A stretch of DNA of 64,000 nucleotides from the NCBI RefSeq assembly GCF_019209905.1, contig NZ_JAHUTM010000002.1:124001-188000 (forward strand), given 5' to 3'. This stretch comes from Corynebacterium sp. TAE3-ERU12 (GTDB lineage Bacteria > Actinomycetota > Actinomycetes > Mycobacteriales > Mycobacteriaceae). The translations under genes and the position numbers were made by a program. Of the stretch, positions 17,929 to 27,180 are shown in pieces. The notes under the pieces are model-generated. The model was not told the DNA's origin. It did no database searches and was given only the letters and a program-made list of their open reading frames with translations. The stretch's first letter is position 1. Every line of letters starts with the position of its first letter.

Positions 17929-18798
17929 ATGAGTACACCCGATGCCCCACTTCAAGGGGTTCGCATCATCACCCTGGCGCCGAATCTTCCTGGGCCCGTA
18001 GCAGCCGCACGACTGGCCGCACTCGGCGCCGAGGTCACCAAAATAGAACCACCCGCCGGAGACCTCCTGGCCCTAGCCGCGCCCGACTACTACGCCGAAC
18101 TCAGCAAAAACCAGCAAGTCCGCAGCCTCGACTTAAAAAACGAAGCCGACCGAGACACACTGCACGAGTTGCTTGCCGACGCTGACCTGCTGCTGACGTC
18201 CTCCCGACCCGGGGCCCTGCAAAAAATGGGCCTGGACTTCGACAGCCTCAGCACACAGCACCCGCGCCTGGCCCAGGTAGCCATCGTCGGTGAACTCGCC
18301 AACCCCGAACATCCCGGCCATGACCTGACCTACCAAGCAGCTGCCGGCACCCTGCAACCGCCTGCGATGCCGCCGGTGCCCTGGGCGGATATGGCCGGGG
18401 CGGAACGCGCAGTAGCCGAGGCGCTCTTAGCCCTGCATATCGTTTCTCAGACCAACCAGGGCGTATTGCGGACAGTGGGGCTTGGCGACGTCGTCGCTGA
18501 CCTGGCAGCCCCGCTGCGGTACGGGCTCACCGGCCCCGGCACACCACTGGGCGGGGCGCTGCCACAGTACGCAATCCATCCCGCCGCCGAAGGGCACGTC
18601 GCCGTTGCGGCCCTGGAACCGCACTTCTTCAGTCGCCTCATCGCAGAACTAGGCCTTAGCACCACCGATGCCGGGGCCCTGGCGGCCGGTAATGGCGAGG
18701 CGCTGACCAAGGCACTTAGCCAGCGCACCGCCGCCGAGTGGCACACCTGGGCCCAAGCACGCGACCTGCCCATCACCGAGATCAAGACGCCCACCTAG
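17929..18798 (+). CDS. CaiB/BaiF family CoA-transferase or racemase, short form
   Basis: 289 residues, short for class III CoA-transferases (usually about 360-430). The N-terminal Rossmann part is typical (LQGVRIITLAPNLPGPVAAARLAALGAEVTKIEPPAGD), as is GHDLTYQAAAGTL, where the His and Asp match catalytic positions of alpha-methylacyl-CoA racemase. It could transfer CoA or invert an alpha-methyl acyl-CoA. It is the first gene after the MerR promoter, with GGAAAGGG upstream of its ATG, and is followed by an acyl-CoA dehydrogenase 43 bases on, pointing to breakdown of a branched or modified acyl chain. Confidence 0.8.
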   Translation: MSTPDAPLQGVRIITLAPNLPGPVAAARLAALGAEVTKIEPPAGDLLALAAPDYYAELSKNQQVRSLDLKNEADRDTLHELLADADLLLTSSRPGALQKMGLDFDSLSTQHPRLAQVAIVGELANPEHPGHDLTYQAAAGTLQPPAMPPVPWADMAGAERAVAEALLALHIVSQTNQGVLRTVGLGDVVADLAAPLRYGLTGPGTPLGGALPQYAIHPAAEGHVAVAALEPHFFSRLIAELGLSTTDAGALAAGNGEALTKALSQRTAAEWHTWAQARDLPITEIKTPT

Positions 18799-18841
18799 AG
18801 CGTCAACGAACACCCACCACACAATTTTCAAGGAGTACCCC

Positions 18842-19999
18842 ATGTTTCAACGCACCGAATACACCTCACCCTGGCGCACCGAAGACGTCCAACAGCTAGG
18901 CGACCTAGCCAGAGACATCTTCCTCAAAGAAGCCGTCCCCAACCACGAAAAATGGGATAAGCAGAAGCACGTTGACCGCGAATTCTGGAATACCTGCGGC
19001 TCCGTCGGCATGCTGCTGCCCTCCATTCCGGAAGAATACGGTGGCGGCGGCGGTACCTTCGCCCACGAAGCCGTAGTCCAGGAAGAACAAGCCAAGGTCG
19101 ATAATGACTCCTTCGGCTTTTCGGTGCACTCCGGAATCGTGGCGCACTACATCCTCGCCTACGGCAACGAAGAGCAGAAAAAGCGGTGGCTACCCAAAAT
19201 GGCCACCGGTGAACTCGTCGGCGCTATTGCCATGACCGAACCGGGCACCGGCTCAGACCTGCAGGCAATCCGCACCTCCGCGCGACTCGACGGCGATGAA
19301 TACGTGGTCAACGGGGCAAAAACCTTCATCACCAACGGTGGCCAGTGTGACCTCATTGTCATCGTGTGCCGTACCAATGACCAACCCGGCGGCGCCGGCC
19401 TGAGCCTGCTTGTCGCCGAAGTCACCGACCTGCCCGGGTTCAACCGCGGCCGGGTCCTCGACAAGATCGGCATGCCCGGCCAGGACACCGCAGAACTGTT
19501 CTTCGAGGATATGCGGGTGCCCAAGGAAAACCTGCTCGGCGACACCGAAGGCATGGCCTTCATGCAGCTCATGGCACAGCTGCCGCAGGAACGGTTGATT
19601 ATCGCCGTTGCCGCCGTGGCCGGGATGGAACGCGCCGTAGAACTGACCGTGAAATACACCAAGGAACGCACCGCTTTTGGCCGGGAATTGCTGAAATTCC
19701 AGAACACCCGGTTCGAATTGGCTGAGTGCACCACCGAGACCTACGCACTTCGCACCTTCGTCGACCACTGCGTCGCCCTACATATTGAGGGCCGACTCGA
19801 CCCGGCCACCGCCTCCATGGCGAAATACCTGGCCACCGACAAACTATGCGAAGTCGTCGACCGCTGTCTGCAGCTCTTCGGCGGCTACGGGTACATGAAG
19901 GAGTACCCCATCGCCCGGTCCTACGCCACCGCACGAGTCCAGCGCATCTACGGCGGCACCAACGAAATCATGAAGGAGCTCATCGCCCGCTCCCTCTAG
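18842..19999 (+). CDS. Acyl-CoA dehydrogenase, LCAD-like
   Basis: 385 residues, full length. FAD enzyme of beta-oxidation type: AMTEPGTGSDLQAI, RTAFGRELLKFQ, CLQLFGGYGYMKEYPIARSYATARVQRIYGGTNEIMKEL. The usual catalytic-base site (YEGT) reads YGGT, as in long-chain acyl-CoA dehydrogenase. The alternative Glu before Arg in the helix-G segment PQERL is present at residue 250, so the enzyme should be active. ATG after AAGGAG. Operon partner of the CaiB-like gene under the MerR promoter. Confidence 0.9.
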   Translation: MFQRTEYTSPWRTEDVQQLGDLARDIFLKEAVPNHEKWDKQKHVDREFWNTCGSVGMLLPSIPEEYGGGGGTFAHEAVVQEEQAKVDNDSFGFSVHSGIVAHYILAYGNEEQKKRWLPKMATGELVGAIAMTEPGTGSDLQAIRTSARLDGDEYVVNGAKTFITNGGQCDLIVIVCRTNDQPGGAGLSLLVAEVTDLPGFNRGRVLDKIGMPGQDTAELFFEDMRVPKENLLGDTEGMAFMQLMAQLPQERLIIAVAAVAGMERAVELTVKYTKERTAFGRELLKFQNTRFELAECTTETYALRTFVDHCVALHIEGRLDPATASMAKYLATDKLCEVVDRCLQLFGGYGYMKEYPIARSYATARVQRIYGGTNEIMKELIARSL

Positions 20000-20005
20000 A
20001 GTCAG

Positions 20006-21901
20006 CTACCGGTAGTGCGAGTCGAGCAATTCCCGGAAATTATTCAGGATCACTCGCCTGCGTAACTTCAACGTCGGTGTGACCTCACCGCGCTCTACCG
20101 ACAGCTCCCGGCCCAGAATCGTGAAGCGGTGCACCTGCTCCCAGTGCGCCAATGTGGAATTCAACTGCTCCACATAGCCCGAAATGAGTGAGCGCACCTC
20201 TTCGCGACGGGCAAGCTCGGGCAGGTCTAGCCCACCGAGCCCGTGCGTGGTGGCCCAGCTGCGAATCGCTTCCTCATCCAGTGCGACGAGGGCAGAAACA
20301 AATTTGCGGCCCGGGCCGTCAACCACCAACTGGGTGCTGTACGGGCACAACGCCCCAAAAGCGGCTTCAATCTTGGCGGGCGCCACATACTTACCCACCG
20401 ACGTTTTAAATAATTCCTTCTTGCGGTCAGTGATCCGTAAGAACCCCCGCTCATCAAAAGCACCAATATCGCCGGTGCGCAACCAGCCATCCTCGGTAAA
20501 AGCCGCAGCGGTGGCCTCGGGCAGTCCGTGATACCCATCCATCACCCCGCCGCCGCGGACAAGCACCTCCCCATCGGCAGCGCACCGCATCTCGGTACCA
20601 GGCATCGGCCACCCCACCGTCCCCGAACGCCACGCACCAATGCGATTAGCAGTCACCGCGCCACCACATTCGCTCAGGCCATAGCCCTCGTACACAGGCA
20701 GCCCCACAATTGCGAACCACTCCGCCACCTCCGCCGATAGTGGCGCAGCACCGCACATGATGGTGCGCAGGCGACCCCCGAAACGCTGCCGGATTTTAGC
20801 GAAGACCAGCCGATCGGCCGCCGCCATCCGCAACCGGAGCAGCGGTGAAACTTTCTCGCCGTTGACCACGCGCCGCCAATACTGGCCACCAGTGGCTATC
20901 GCGCGGCGGTACAACAAAGCCTTCACCCCACCAGCCTCAGCCATTGCCGAGTCGACCCCCACCCGGATTTTCTCCAATAGGCGCGGCACCGCAGCGATAA
21001 AGTGCGGCCGGGCCACCGGCAGGTTCTCGAGAAGATGCGTCGGGTCCCCATCAATAGTGGTGTCAGTACCGTTATGCAGACAGGCGCCGATGAGCGCCTT
21101 GCCGAAAGCATGAGACATCGGCAGCCACAAATATTTCGCATCACCGGGATTAACGAAGCCCATAGTGTCGGTCACAGCGCCCTGGTAGGCGGCAGCCCGA
21201 TGAGATAATCGCACCCCCTTAGGCAACCCCGTTGTGCCCGACGTGTACAGCAAAGTGCAGAGGTGCTCGGGGCGTATCTGATCCCCACGAGACGTCACCG
21301 CAGCGGGGTTATCAGCAAAAAGCTGCTCGCCGTGCGCAATCACCTCAGCGAAGCTGCGCACCCGAGCGGGACTCAGTGCCGCCGCCTCGGTGTCCGGGGC
21401 CTCAAACACGATGATTTCGCGCAGGTGGGGCAGCTCCGCGGCATGTTCCGCCAAAGTAGCGAGATGCTCATTGGTCTCGGCAAAAACAACGTCGGCACCC
21501 GAATCGGTGAGGATATGCACTAATTCCGAGTCGATCACAGTGGGGTAGAGCGGCGTTGTTGCTGCCCCGGCGAGCATGATGCCAGCGTCGGCAAGCATCC
21601 ACGGATAGCCAGTGCCGGAAAGGATCGCCACCCGATCGCCGAGGCCCACCCCGGCTTCGAGCAGGGCGGCAGCTACGGCATGGGCCTCCGCGCCGAACTC
21701 ACCCCAAGTGCGCGTCGCCCACTGGGCCTGCTCCCCGGGACTCTCGGCCCGAAAACGAATGCCAATCCGATCCGGCGTCTCGGCTATCCGGTGCCGAATC
21801 TGTGTGACCACCGTGAGCGTGGGATCAGAGATTGGGGCTAGGTTGACTGGCTCGTCCTCGGGCCGCTGGATCCGGTTAGGTTCGGGTCGAGTGCACAGCA
21901 T
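20006..21901 (-). CDS. Long-chain fatty acid-CoA ligase, FadD15-like (copy 1)
   Basis: 631 residues. AMP-forming ligase with LLYTSGTTGLPKGVRLSH (P-loop), GYGLSECGG and the hinge/adenylate region WLRTGDIGAFDERGFLRITDRKKELFKTSVGKYVAP. Activates fatty acids with ATP and CoA. It converges on the acyl-CoA dehydrogenase with only six bases between stops, and follows a close paralogue on the same strand, an apparent tandem duplication. A dyad lies in its upstream region. Confidence 0.9.
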   Translation of the reverse strand: MLCTRPEPNRIQRPEDEPVNLAPISDPTLTVVTQIRHRIAETPDRIGIRFRAESPGEQAQWATRTWGEFGAEAHAVAAALLEAGVGLGDRVAILSGTGYPWMLADAGIMLAGAATTPLYPTVIDSELVHILTDSGADVVFAETNEHLATLAEHAAELPHLREIIVFEAPDTEAAALSPARVRSFAEVIAHGEQLFADNPAAVTSRGDQIRPEHLCTLLYTSGTTGLPKGVRLSHRAAAYQGAVTDTMGFVNPGDAKYLWLPMSHAFGKALIGACLHNGTDTTIDGDPTHLLENLPVARPHFIAAVPRLLEKIRVGVDSAMAEAGGVKALLYRRAIATGGQYWRRVVNGEKVSPLLRLRMAAADRLVFAKIRQRFGGRLRTIMCGAAPLSAEVAEWFAIVGLPVYEGYGLSECGGAVTANRIGAWRSGTVGWPMPGTEMRCAADGEVLVRGGGVMDGYHGLPEATAAAFTEDGWLRTGDIGAFDERGFLRITDRKKELFKTSVGKYVAPAKIEAAFGALCPYSTQLVVDGPGRKFVSALVALDEEAIRSWATTHGLGGLDLPELARREEVRSLISGYVEQLNSTLAHWEQVHRFTILGRELSVERGEVTPTLKLRRRVILNNFRELLDSHYR

Positions 21902-21938
21902 CTCGTTGCTTCTTTCCGCAGGTTAGGGAGTTAGACCT

Positions 21939-21961
21939 TAACTACGGTAGCGTAGGTTAGC
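21939..21961. promoter_or_regulatory. Operator-like dyad upstream of fadD copy 1
   Basis: CTACG (21942-21946) and CGTAG (21951-21955) form an inverted repeat around GTAG, extended by flanking TTAA and GTTAG. It sits 38-60 bp upstream of the minus-strand ATG at 21901, a usual place for a repressor site. The binding protein is unknown. Confidence 0.45.
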
Positions 21962-21989
21962 TGTTGTTTGGGAAGAAAAAGCTGCCAAC

Positions 21990-23873
21990 TTACTGATAAT
22001 GCGCATCAAGCAAGTGGCCGAAATTCTCCAAAACAGTCCGCCGACGCAACTTCAACGTCGGGGTCAGCTCACCAGCTTCGATCGAAAACTCCCGGTCGAT
22101 AATGGTGAACCGGCCCACCCGCTCCCACGGAGACAGCGTCTCATTGACTTCGTTCACATAACCGCCAATGAGCTCGCGCACCTCATCAGAGGCAGCGAAA
22201 TGAGCCATCGTGTCGCCAGAAACACCATTTTTCGCAGCCCACTCACGAATGGCCGCCTCGTCGAGCGTGATGAGCGCAGACACAAATTTCTCACCATTGC
22301 CTCCAACAATGGTCTGGGCAATATAAGGGCAGGTTGCGCCCAGGGAGGCCTCAATTCTGCCCGGAGCCACATATTTACCCGTAGACGTCTTAAACAACTG
22401 CTTCTTCCGGTCCGTGACCCGAACAAAACCGCGCTCGTCGATCTCGCCAATATCGCCGGTATGCAGCCACCCATCGCTATCAATGGTCTCCGCAGTAGCC
22501 TCGGGAAGCCCGTGATACCCATCCATCACATGCGGGCCGCGCAACAAAATCTCGCCATCCCCAGCAATCGACACCTCAGTACCCGGGAAAGGCCACCCGA
22601 CAGAACCCGCCCGCCAGGCACCCTTCCGATTCACCGTCGCCGCAGCGCCGCACTCCGTCATCCCCCAGCCCTCCAAAACCAGGACCCCAATTGCGGCAAA
22701 CCAGAGCGAAATCTTTTCCCCCAAAGGCGCCGCACCGCTCAACACGACGCGGAGCTGACCACCAAGACGGTCTCGGATCTTGGTGAACACCAACCGGTCA
22801 GCCACAGCGTGGGCGATCCGCAACCGCACAGGCGGCGTAGTGCCAGCAATCCTGTGCTCCAGGCGCTGATAACCCACACCGATTGCCCAGCGGTACAACT
22901 TCGCCTTCACCCCGCCGGCGGACTCCATCGCCGAACTCACCCCGGCATAAACCTTCTCCAAGGCCCGCGGCACGCTCGCCAGCAACTCTGGTTTGAACTT
23001 AGCCAGATTCTCGACCAAGTGGTCAGGGTTGCCATCAATGATTGTCTCGCTGCCGAATTCAATAGAGGACGCGAGCAATACCTGCCCGAAAGCGTGACTC
23101 AGCGGCAACCACAAATAGTGCACCGCGCCCTCGTCGATAAGCCCCAAAGCCTTCGTGGATGAGCCCTCAAAGGCCATTGCCCGATGGGAAAGACGCACCC
23201 CCTTCGGCGGGCCGGTGGTGCCAGAGGTGTACATCAGGCTGCGCAGATCTTTCTCAGTAATATCCGCTGTCCGACGCTGCACCACATCCGGCTGCGACTT
23301 GAGAACCTTCTTGCCGAGTTCGATGAGCTCATCGAGAGTACGCACCCGCCAATGCGTGTTCTGGTGCTGTTCGCCAATAACGCTATCGAGCACAATGACG
23401 TCGGAAATAGCAGGCAACTCAGCGGCAATAGCGCTGATTCGAGCCAACTGCTGGGCATCCTCAACGAAAATCACCCGAGAACCAGCATTATTGACGATAT
23501 GCCGAATCTCTTCGGGGATAGAAGTGGGGTAGAGCGGGGATGTCGCCGCGGCCGCGTGAATGATCCCCGCGTCGGCAAGCACCCATTCATAGCGGGTGCC
23601 TGAAAGCAACGACACCCGATCCCCGCGCTGTATCCCGAGGTCAATCAACGCCGCAGCAACCGGGCTGAGCTCATCGGCGAAATCAGCCCACGTGCGGCTA
23701 CTCCACCCACCGCCGCCATCGGGGAAGCGGAAGGCAACCCAGTCCGGGGTCATCGCCACCCGCTTGGCGACTTGCCCAGTCACAGTGCGCGGAGCGCTTT
23801 CCAGAGCGGCCAAATCCAGCGGCTCGTCGTCGGGAGTCCGGTACTTATTCGGGACGGGATAAACGGCGGTCAT
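21990..23873 (-). CDS. Long-chain fatty acid-CoA ligase, FadD15-like (copy 2)
   Basis: 627 residues with LMYTSGTTGPPKGVRLSH, GWGMTECGAA and GWLHTGDIGEIDERGFVRVTDRKKQLFKTSTGKYVAPGRIEA. Closely similar in layout to copy 1, down to the C-terminal LTPTLKLRRRTVLENFGHLLDAHY. The ATG has an AAGGAG ribosome-binding site some ten bases upstream. It is transcribed toward copy 1, 88 bp apart, each with its own upstream signals. Differences are spread over the whole length, so the duplication is not recent. Confidence 0.9.
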   Translation of the reverse strand: MTAVYPVPNKYRTPDDEPLDLAALESAPRTVTGQVAKRVAMTPDWVAFRFPDGGGGWSSRTWADFADELSPVAAALIDLGIQRGDRVSLLSGTRYEWVLADAGIIHAAAATSPLYPTSIPEEIRHIVNNAGSRVIFVEDAQQLARISAIAAELPAISDVIVLDSVIGEQHQNTHWRVRTLDELIELGKKVLKSQPDVVQRRTADITEKDLRSLMYTSGTTGPPKGVRLSHRAMAFEGSSTKALGLIDEGAVHYLWLPLSHAFGQVLLASSIEFGSETIIDGNPDHLVENLAKFKPELLASVPRALEKVYAGVSSAMESAGGVKAKLYRWAIGVGYQRLEHRIAGTTPPVRLRIAHAVADRLVFTKIRDRLGGQLRVVLSGAAPLGEKISLWFAAIGVLVLEGWGMTECGAAATVNRKGAWRAGSVGWPFPGTEVSIAGDGEILLRGPHVMDGYHGLPEATAETIDSDGWLHTGDIGEIDERGFVRVTDRKKQLFKTSTGKYVAPGRIEASLGATCPYIAQTIVGGNGEKFVSALITLDEAAIREWAAKNGVSGDTMAHFAASDEVRELIGGYVNEVNETLSPWERVGRFTIIDREFSIEAGELTPTLKLRRRTVLENFGHLLDAHYQ

Positions 23874-23933
23874 GGGTCATCAGCTCCTTGGCGGACGGCC
23901 ACAACGCAAACGCCGTGGCGGCCCTGGTTAAGT

Positions 23934-23949
23934 CGTGATGCACATCATA
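23934..23949. promoter_or_regulatory. Possible GlxR (CRP-type) binding site
   Basis: CGTGA-N6-TCATA matches eight of ten fixed positions of the corynebacterial GlxR consensus TGTGA-N6-TCACA. The inner dyad TGATG-CA-CATCA is perfect. Located about 60-75 bp upstream of the minus-strand fadD copy 2 ATG. Weak evidence alone, but catabolic genes are usual GlxR targets. Confidence 0.35.
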
Positions 23950-24016
23950 ACCGAGTTACTTTCCATGAGGAATCAGTTTTAGCGACAAATAAAGACTGTG
24001 GTTGAGGAACCCCAGC

Positions 24017-25651
24017 TCAGTCAGCCACAAGAGTCTCCAGCGTGAACTCCGGGTGCTCCTTCTCAATGAAGGACAACTTCCACTTATCGCCGAATAAAGC
24101 AATCAACGCGCCATCGGTACGAGTAAAAATCTCCACCCCACGCTGCCGGGCCAAACCCTGCGCAGACTCTTCATCCGTACGACGCGCCACCGAATACGGA
24201 ATCGGCTCAGTGACCGTCTCCACGTTGTACTCATTAGCCATCCGAGCCTGCATAACCTCAAACTGCATAGGGCCCACCGCAGCCATCACCGGGGCAGCAT
24301 CACCACGAAGATCATTGCGCAAAATCTGCACCACACCCTCAGCGGCAAGCTGATCAATCGCCTTACGGAACTGCTTGTACTTGCCCAGGCTCTTCGCCCG
24401 CAAAATACGGAAATGCTCCGGGGCGAACTGCGGCATCGGCTTGAACTGCACCTTGCGACCAGCATAAATCGTATCGCCAGGAGCCAGGGAACCAGCATTG
24501 ACCAAACCGACGATATCGCCGGGGAAAGCGGTCTCCACCGTATTACGGGTACGACCAAACACCGTCAGCGCATACTTAGTGGAAAAACTACGCCCCGACT
24601 GGGCATGAGTGACCTGCATACCGCGGTCAAACTCGCCAGACACAACCCGCATAAACGCCAACTTGTCGCGGTGATGCGCATCCATACCGGCCTGGACTTT
24701 GAAAACCACGCCAGCAAAAGCGTCGGTAGGCTCCCGCACCTCATCAATAGCGCTGGACGAAGCGGCAATAGCCTTCGGGTCAGACTCCCGGCCAGCCGGC
24801 GGGGGAGCCAACTCACACAACGTATCCAGAATCTGATGCACACCCCAGTTCAACATCGCGGAGGCGAAAATCACCGGAGAAGTATCACCAGCCAGGTACA
24901 TCTCCTGGTCATGATCGGCCGAATCAGCCGAAAGTAACTCCGACTCCTCCGCAGCGGTCGCCCAGGTCTCGCCCTGCTCGGCCTCAGCTTCCTCAGGGGA
25001 TAGGTGAGTTTCCGCAGCAATCGTGGAGCCACCGGCAGTGCGCTCAAAACGAATGAACTCCTCCGCAACCCCGTCCTCGCCACGGCGCAAAAGACCACGG
25101 AAATCACCAGCCTCGCCGACCGGCCAGTACAACGGGGTGGGCTGCAAACCAATCTCGGACACAATCTCGTCCATCAGCTCCAACGGAGCCTTACCAGGGC
25201 GATCCCACTTATTAATCACCGTGATAATCGGGATGCCATTGGTTTTACAGACCCGGAAAAGCTTCAATGTCTGCGGCTCCAGGCCCTTCGCGCCATCAAC
25301 CAGCATCACAGCCGCATCAACAGCGGTGAGCACACGATAGGTGTCCTCAGAAAAATCAGCGTGGCCAGGCGTATCCACAAGATTGATCACAAAAGGCTCG
25401 CCCTGGTGCCCCTGCGGCTGATAATCAAACTGCAAGGCCGACGAGGCGATCGAAATGCCGCGATCCTTTTCCATCTCCATCCAGTCAGAGACAGTCGCCT
25501 TGCGCCCGGCCTTGCCATGCACCGCACCTGCCTCGGAGATCACATGCGCATGCAAAGCCAACGCCTCCGTCAGCGTGGACTTACCAGCATCAGGATGGGC
25601 AATAACAGCAAAAGTACGGCGGCGCGAAGCCTCGGCGGCGAGCGTGGTCAT
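24017..25651 (-). CDS. prfC: Peptide chain release factor 3
   Basis: 544 residues. Translational GTPase with G1 AHPDAGKST, G3 DTPGH, G4 NKWD and the RF3-type effector region (SDWMEMEKDRGISIASSA). It helps RF1/RF2 leave the ribosome after release. The ATG at 25651 (MTTLAAEASRRR) is chosen; a TTG three codons earlier is part of the same frame but TAAGGT (25665-25660) lies eight bases before the ATG, so the mRNA is leaderless. Confidence 0.95.
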   Translation of the reverse strand: MTTLAAEASRRRTFAVIAHPDAGKSTLTEALALHAHVISEAGAVHGKAGRKATVSDWMEMEKDRGISIASSALQFDYQPQGHQGEPFVINLVDTPGHADFSEDTYRVLTAVDAAVMLVDGAKGLEPQTLKLFRVCKTNGIPIITVINKWDRPGKAPLELMDEIVSEIGLQPTPLYWPVGEAGDFRGLLRRGEDGVAEEFIRFERTAGGSTIAAETHLSPEEAEAEQGETWATAAEESELLSADSADHDQEMYLAGDTSPVIFASAMLNWGVHQILDTLCELAPPPAGRESDPKAIAASSSAIDEVREPTDAFAGVVFKVQAGMDAHHRDKLAFMRVVSGEFDRGMQVTHAQSGRSFSTKYALTVFGRTRNTVETAFPGDIVGLVNAGSLAPGDTIYAGRKVQFKPMPQFAPEHFRILRAKSLGKYKQFRKAIDQLAAEGVVQILRNDLRGDAAPVMAAVGPMQFEVMQARMANEYNVETVTEPIPYSVARRTDEESAQGLARQRGVEIFTRTDGALIALFGDKWKLSFIEKEHPEFTLETLVAD

Positions 25652-25686
25652 GGCAGACAACCTTACCGGTAGCCCGATTACCGAAC

Positions 25687-26295
25687 CTAGGCGCCGTGCA
25701 CCTGGTTCTGGGCAGCCGCCAAACCATGACTGACCAATAATTCGGCGGCATCAGCTGCATCACCGATAGTGAACTCAAGGTCCTTGCGCTCGGCGGCAGA
25801 AAAATCACGCAACACAAAATCAGCGGGATTCATCCGCCCCGGCGGGCGGCCAATACCTACCCGGACACGCAGATAATCCTTCGTGCCCAGCGACGATGAA
25901 GTCGACCGCAGGCCATTATGGCCACCCTCGCCGCCGCCCTGCTTGAGCCGAATCACGCCAGGATCTAAATCGAGCTCATCGTGGATGACAATGACGTCGG
26001 CAGGCGCAATTTTGAAGAACTTCGCCAACGCCGCAATCGGCCCACCAGAAAGATTCATGAAGGTGCGCGGCTTAGCCAAAATGAGCTGACGCTCCGAGCC
26101 ATCAGGCATCCGGTGCCGCGTCTGCACAATCTCGGCATTAGAACGCTTATGCACGCTAAAAGTCGACGGCATCGGCATGGTGCGCCCAGCGAGCTCATCA
26201 AGAACTAGGTGGCCAATATTGTGCCTATTCAATGCGTACGCCGGCCCCGGGTTACCGAGGCCGGCGATCAGCACTGGAGTATTCGATGCGGTCAT
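25687..26295 (-). CDS. pth: Peptidyl-tRNA hydrolase
   Basis: 202 residues, full length. LIAGLGNPGPAYALNRHNIGH carries the catalytic His; KPRTFMNLSGG, HDELDLDPGVIRLKQGGGEGGHNGLRS are further conserved blocks. It frees tRNA from peptides dropped by ribosomes. Lies 36 bases after rplY on the same strand, the common actinobacterial pair. Confidence 0.96.
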   Translation of the reverse strand: MTASNTPVLIAGLGNPGPAYALNRHNIGHLVLDELAGRTMPMPSTFSVHKRSNAEIVQTRHRMPDGSERQLILAKPRTFMNLSGGPIAALAKFFKIAPADVIVIHDELDLDPGVIRLKQGGGEGGHNGLRSTSSSLGTKDYLRVRVGIGRPPGRMNPADFVLRDFSAAERKDLEFTIGDAADAAELLVSHGLAAAQNQVHGA

Positions 26296-26331
26296 TACTT
26301 CATGATCGCATATTCGAACAGCAAGGGGGAC

Positions 26332-27000
26332 TTACTCCTCGTCAGCACCCTCGGTGTCGGCGGACTCTTCCTCAGTCTCCTCATCCGGCAGCTCATCTTC
26401 GCCCATACCCTCGATATCGGCGTCAACATCACCGGCCGGGTCCTCCTCCGGCTCAACGATATTGAAGACCAGCAGGTCATCATCGTCGGCAAGCTCAATG
26501 CCTTCCGGCATGGTGATATCGCCGGACATGACCTGGGTACCGACCTCGAGGCCCTCGATATTGACCTCGATCTCTTCCGGAATGGACAGCACCGGAGCCA
26601 GCACCAGCAGCGAATCGGCATCCTGCATGACCAGGGAACCAACCTCGGCCTCGCCGACGGACACGATCGGGACCTCAACCTCGACCTTCTCGCCGCGCTT
26701 AATGGCCAGCATGTCGACGTGGTCGAACTCGAAGGTCAGCGGGTTCTGGTCCACAGCCTTAATCATGGACAGCTGCTTCTCACCATCAATGGTGAACTCC
26801 ACAATGGCGTTAATGCCGTAATTACGGATGATGGAGTTGAACTCCAGCTGGTCCATCGCGATGTGCAGCGGGGACTCCAGCTCGCCGCCGTAAATGACGG
26901 CCGGAATCTTGCTTGCACGACGCAGCCGGCGGGCAGCGCCCTTACCGAACTCAGTGCGCGATTCTGCATCCAGCTTGGTGATATTGGGCTTCTTAGCCAT
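26332..27000 (-). CDS. rplY: Large ribosomal subunit protein bL25, CTC form
   Basis: 222 residues: the N-terminal 5S rRNA-binding L25 domain (about 1-95) plus the C-terminal TL5/CTC extension, ending in a strongly acidic tail (EEDPAGDVDADIEGMGEDE..). General-stress bL25 of the long type. ATG preceded by AGGAG. Its 180-bp leader to prs contains a possible terminator, so it may have its own promoter. Confidence 0.95.
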   Translation of the reverse strand: MAKKPNITKLDAESRTEFGKGAARRLRRASKIPAVIYGGELESPLHIAMDQLEFNSIIRNYGINAIVEFTIDGEKQLSMIKAVDQNPLTFEFDHVDMLAIKRGEKVEVEVPIVSVGEAEVGSLVMQDADSLLVLAPVLSIPEEIEVNIEGLEVGTQVMSGDITMPEGIELADDDDLLVFNIVEPEEDPAGDVDADIEGMGEDELPDEETEEESADTEGADEE

Positions 27001-27096
27001 GGTGACTCCTGTGTGTTGATCGGAAAACCCGGGAGTCGATCACTTCAGCGCACGCAACAAAGAAAGCTGGTGCGCGTCGCGTCGATAACGGGGCCG

Positions 27097-27120
27097 AAAA
27101 AACCGGCCTCCCTCGCCGAG
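27097..27120 (-). terminator. Weak intrinsic terminator or attenuator after prs
   Basis: On the minus strand a short stem CGGC/GCCG with a seven-base loop is followed by six T. Stem is only four to five pairs, so termination may be partial, with read-through into rplY-pth. Confidence 0.4.
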
Positions 27121-27180
27121 ACATAACGAATGGGAGTCTAACCCACCAATGCCTCGGGACGGAAACCGGTTTATCAGTGT

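Noticed and set aside
18842..19999. Acyl-CoA dehydrogenase lacking its catalytic base (YGGT in place of YEGT)
   Set aside because: This is the normal state for long-chain and isovaleryl types, which use the Glu before Arg in helix G; that Glu is present here (residue 250) and in the enzyme at 50.5 kb (residue 249).
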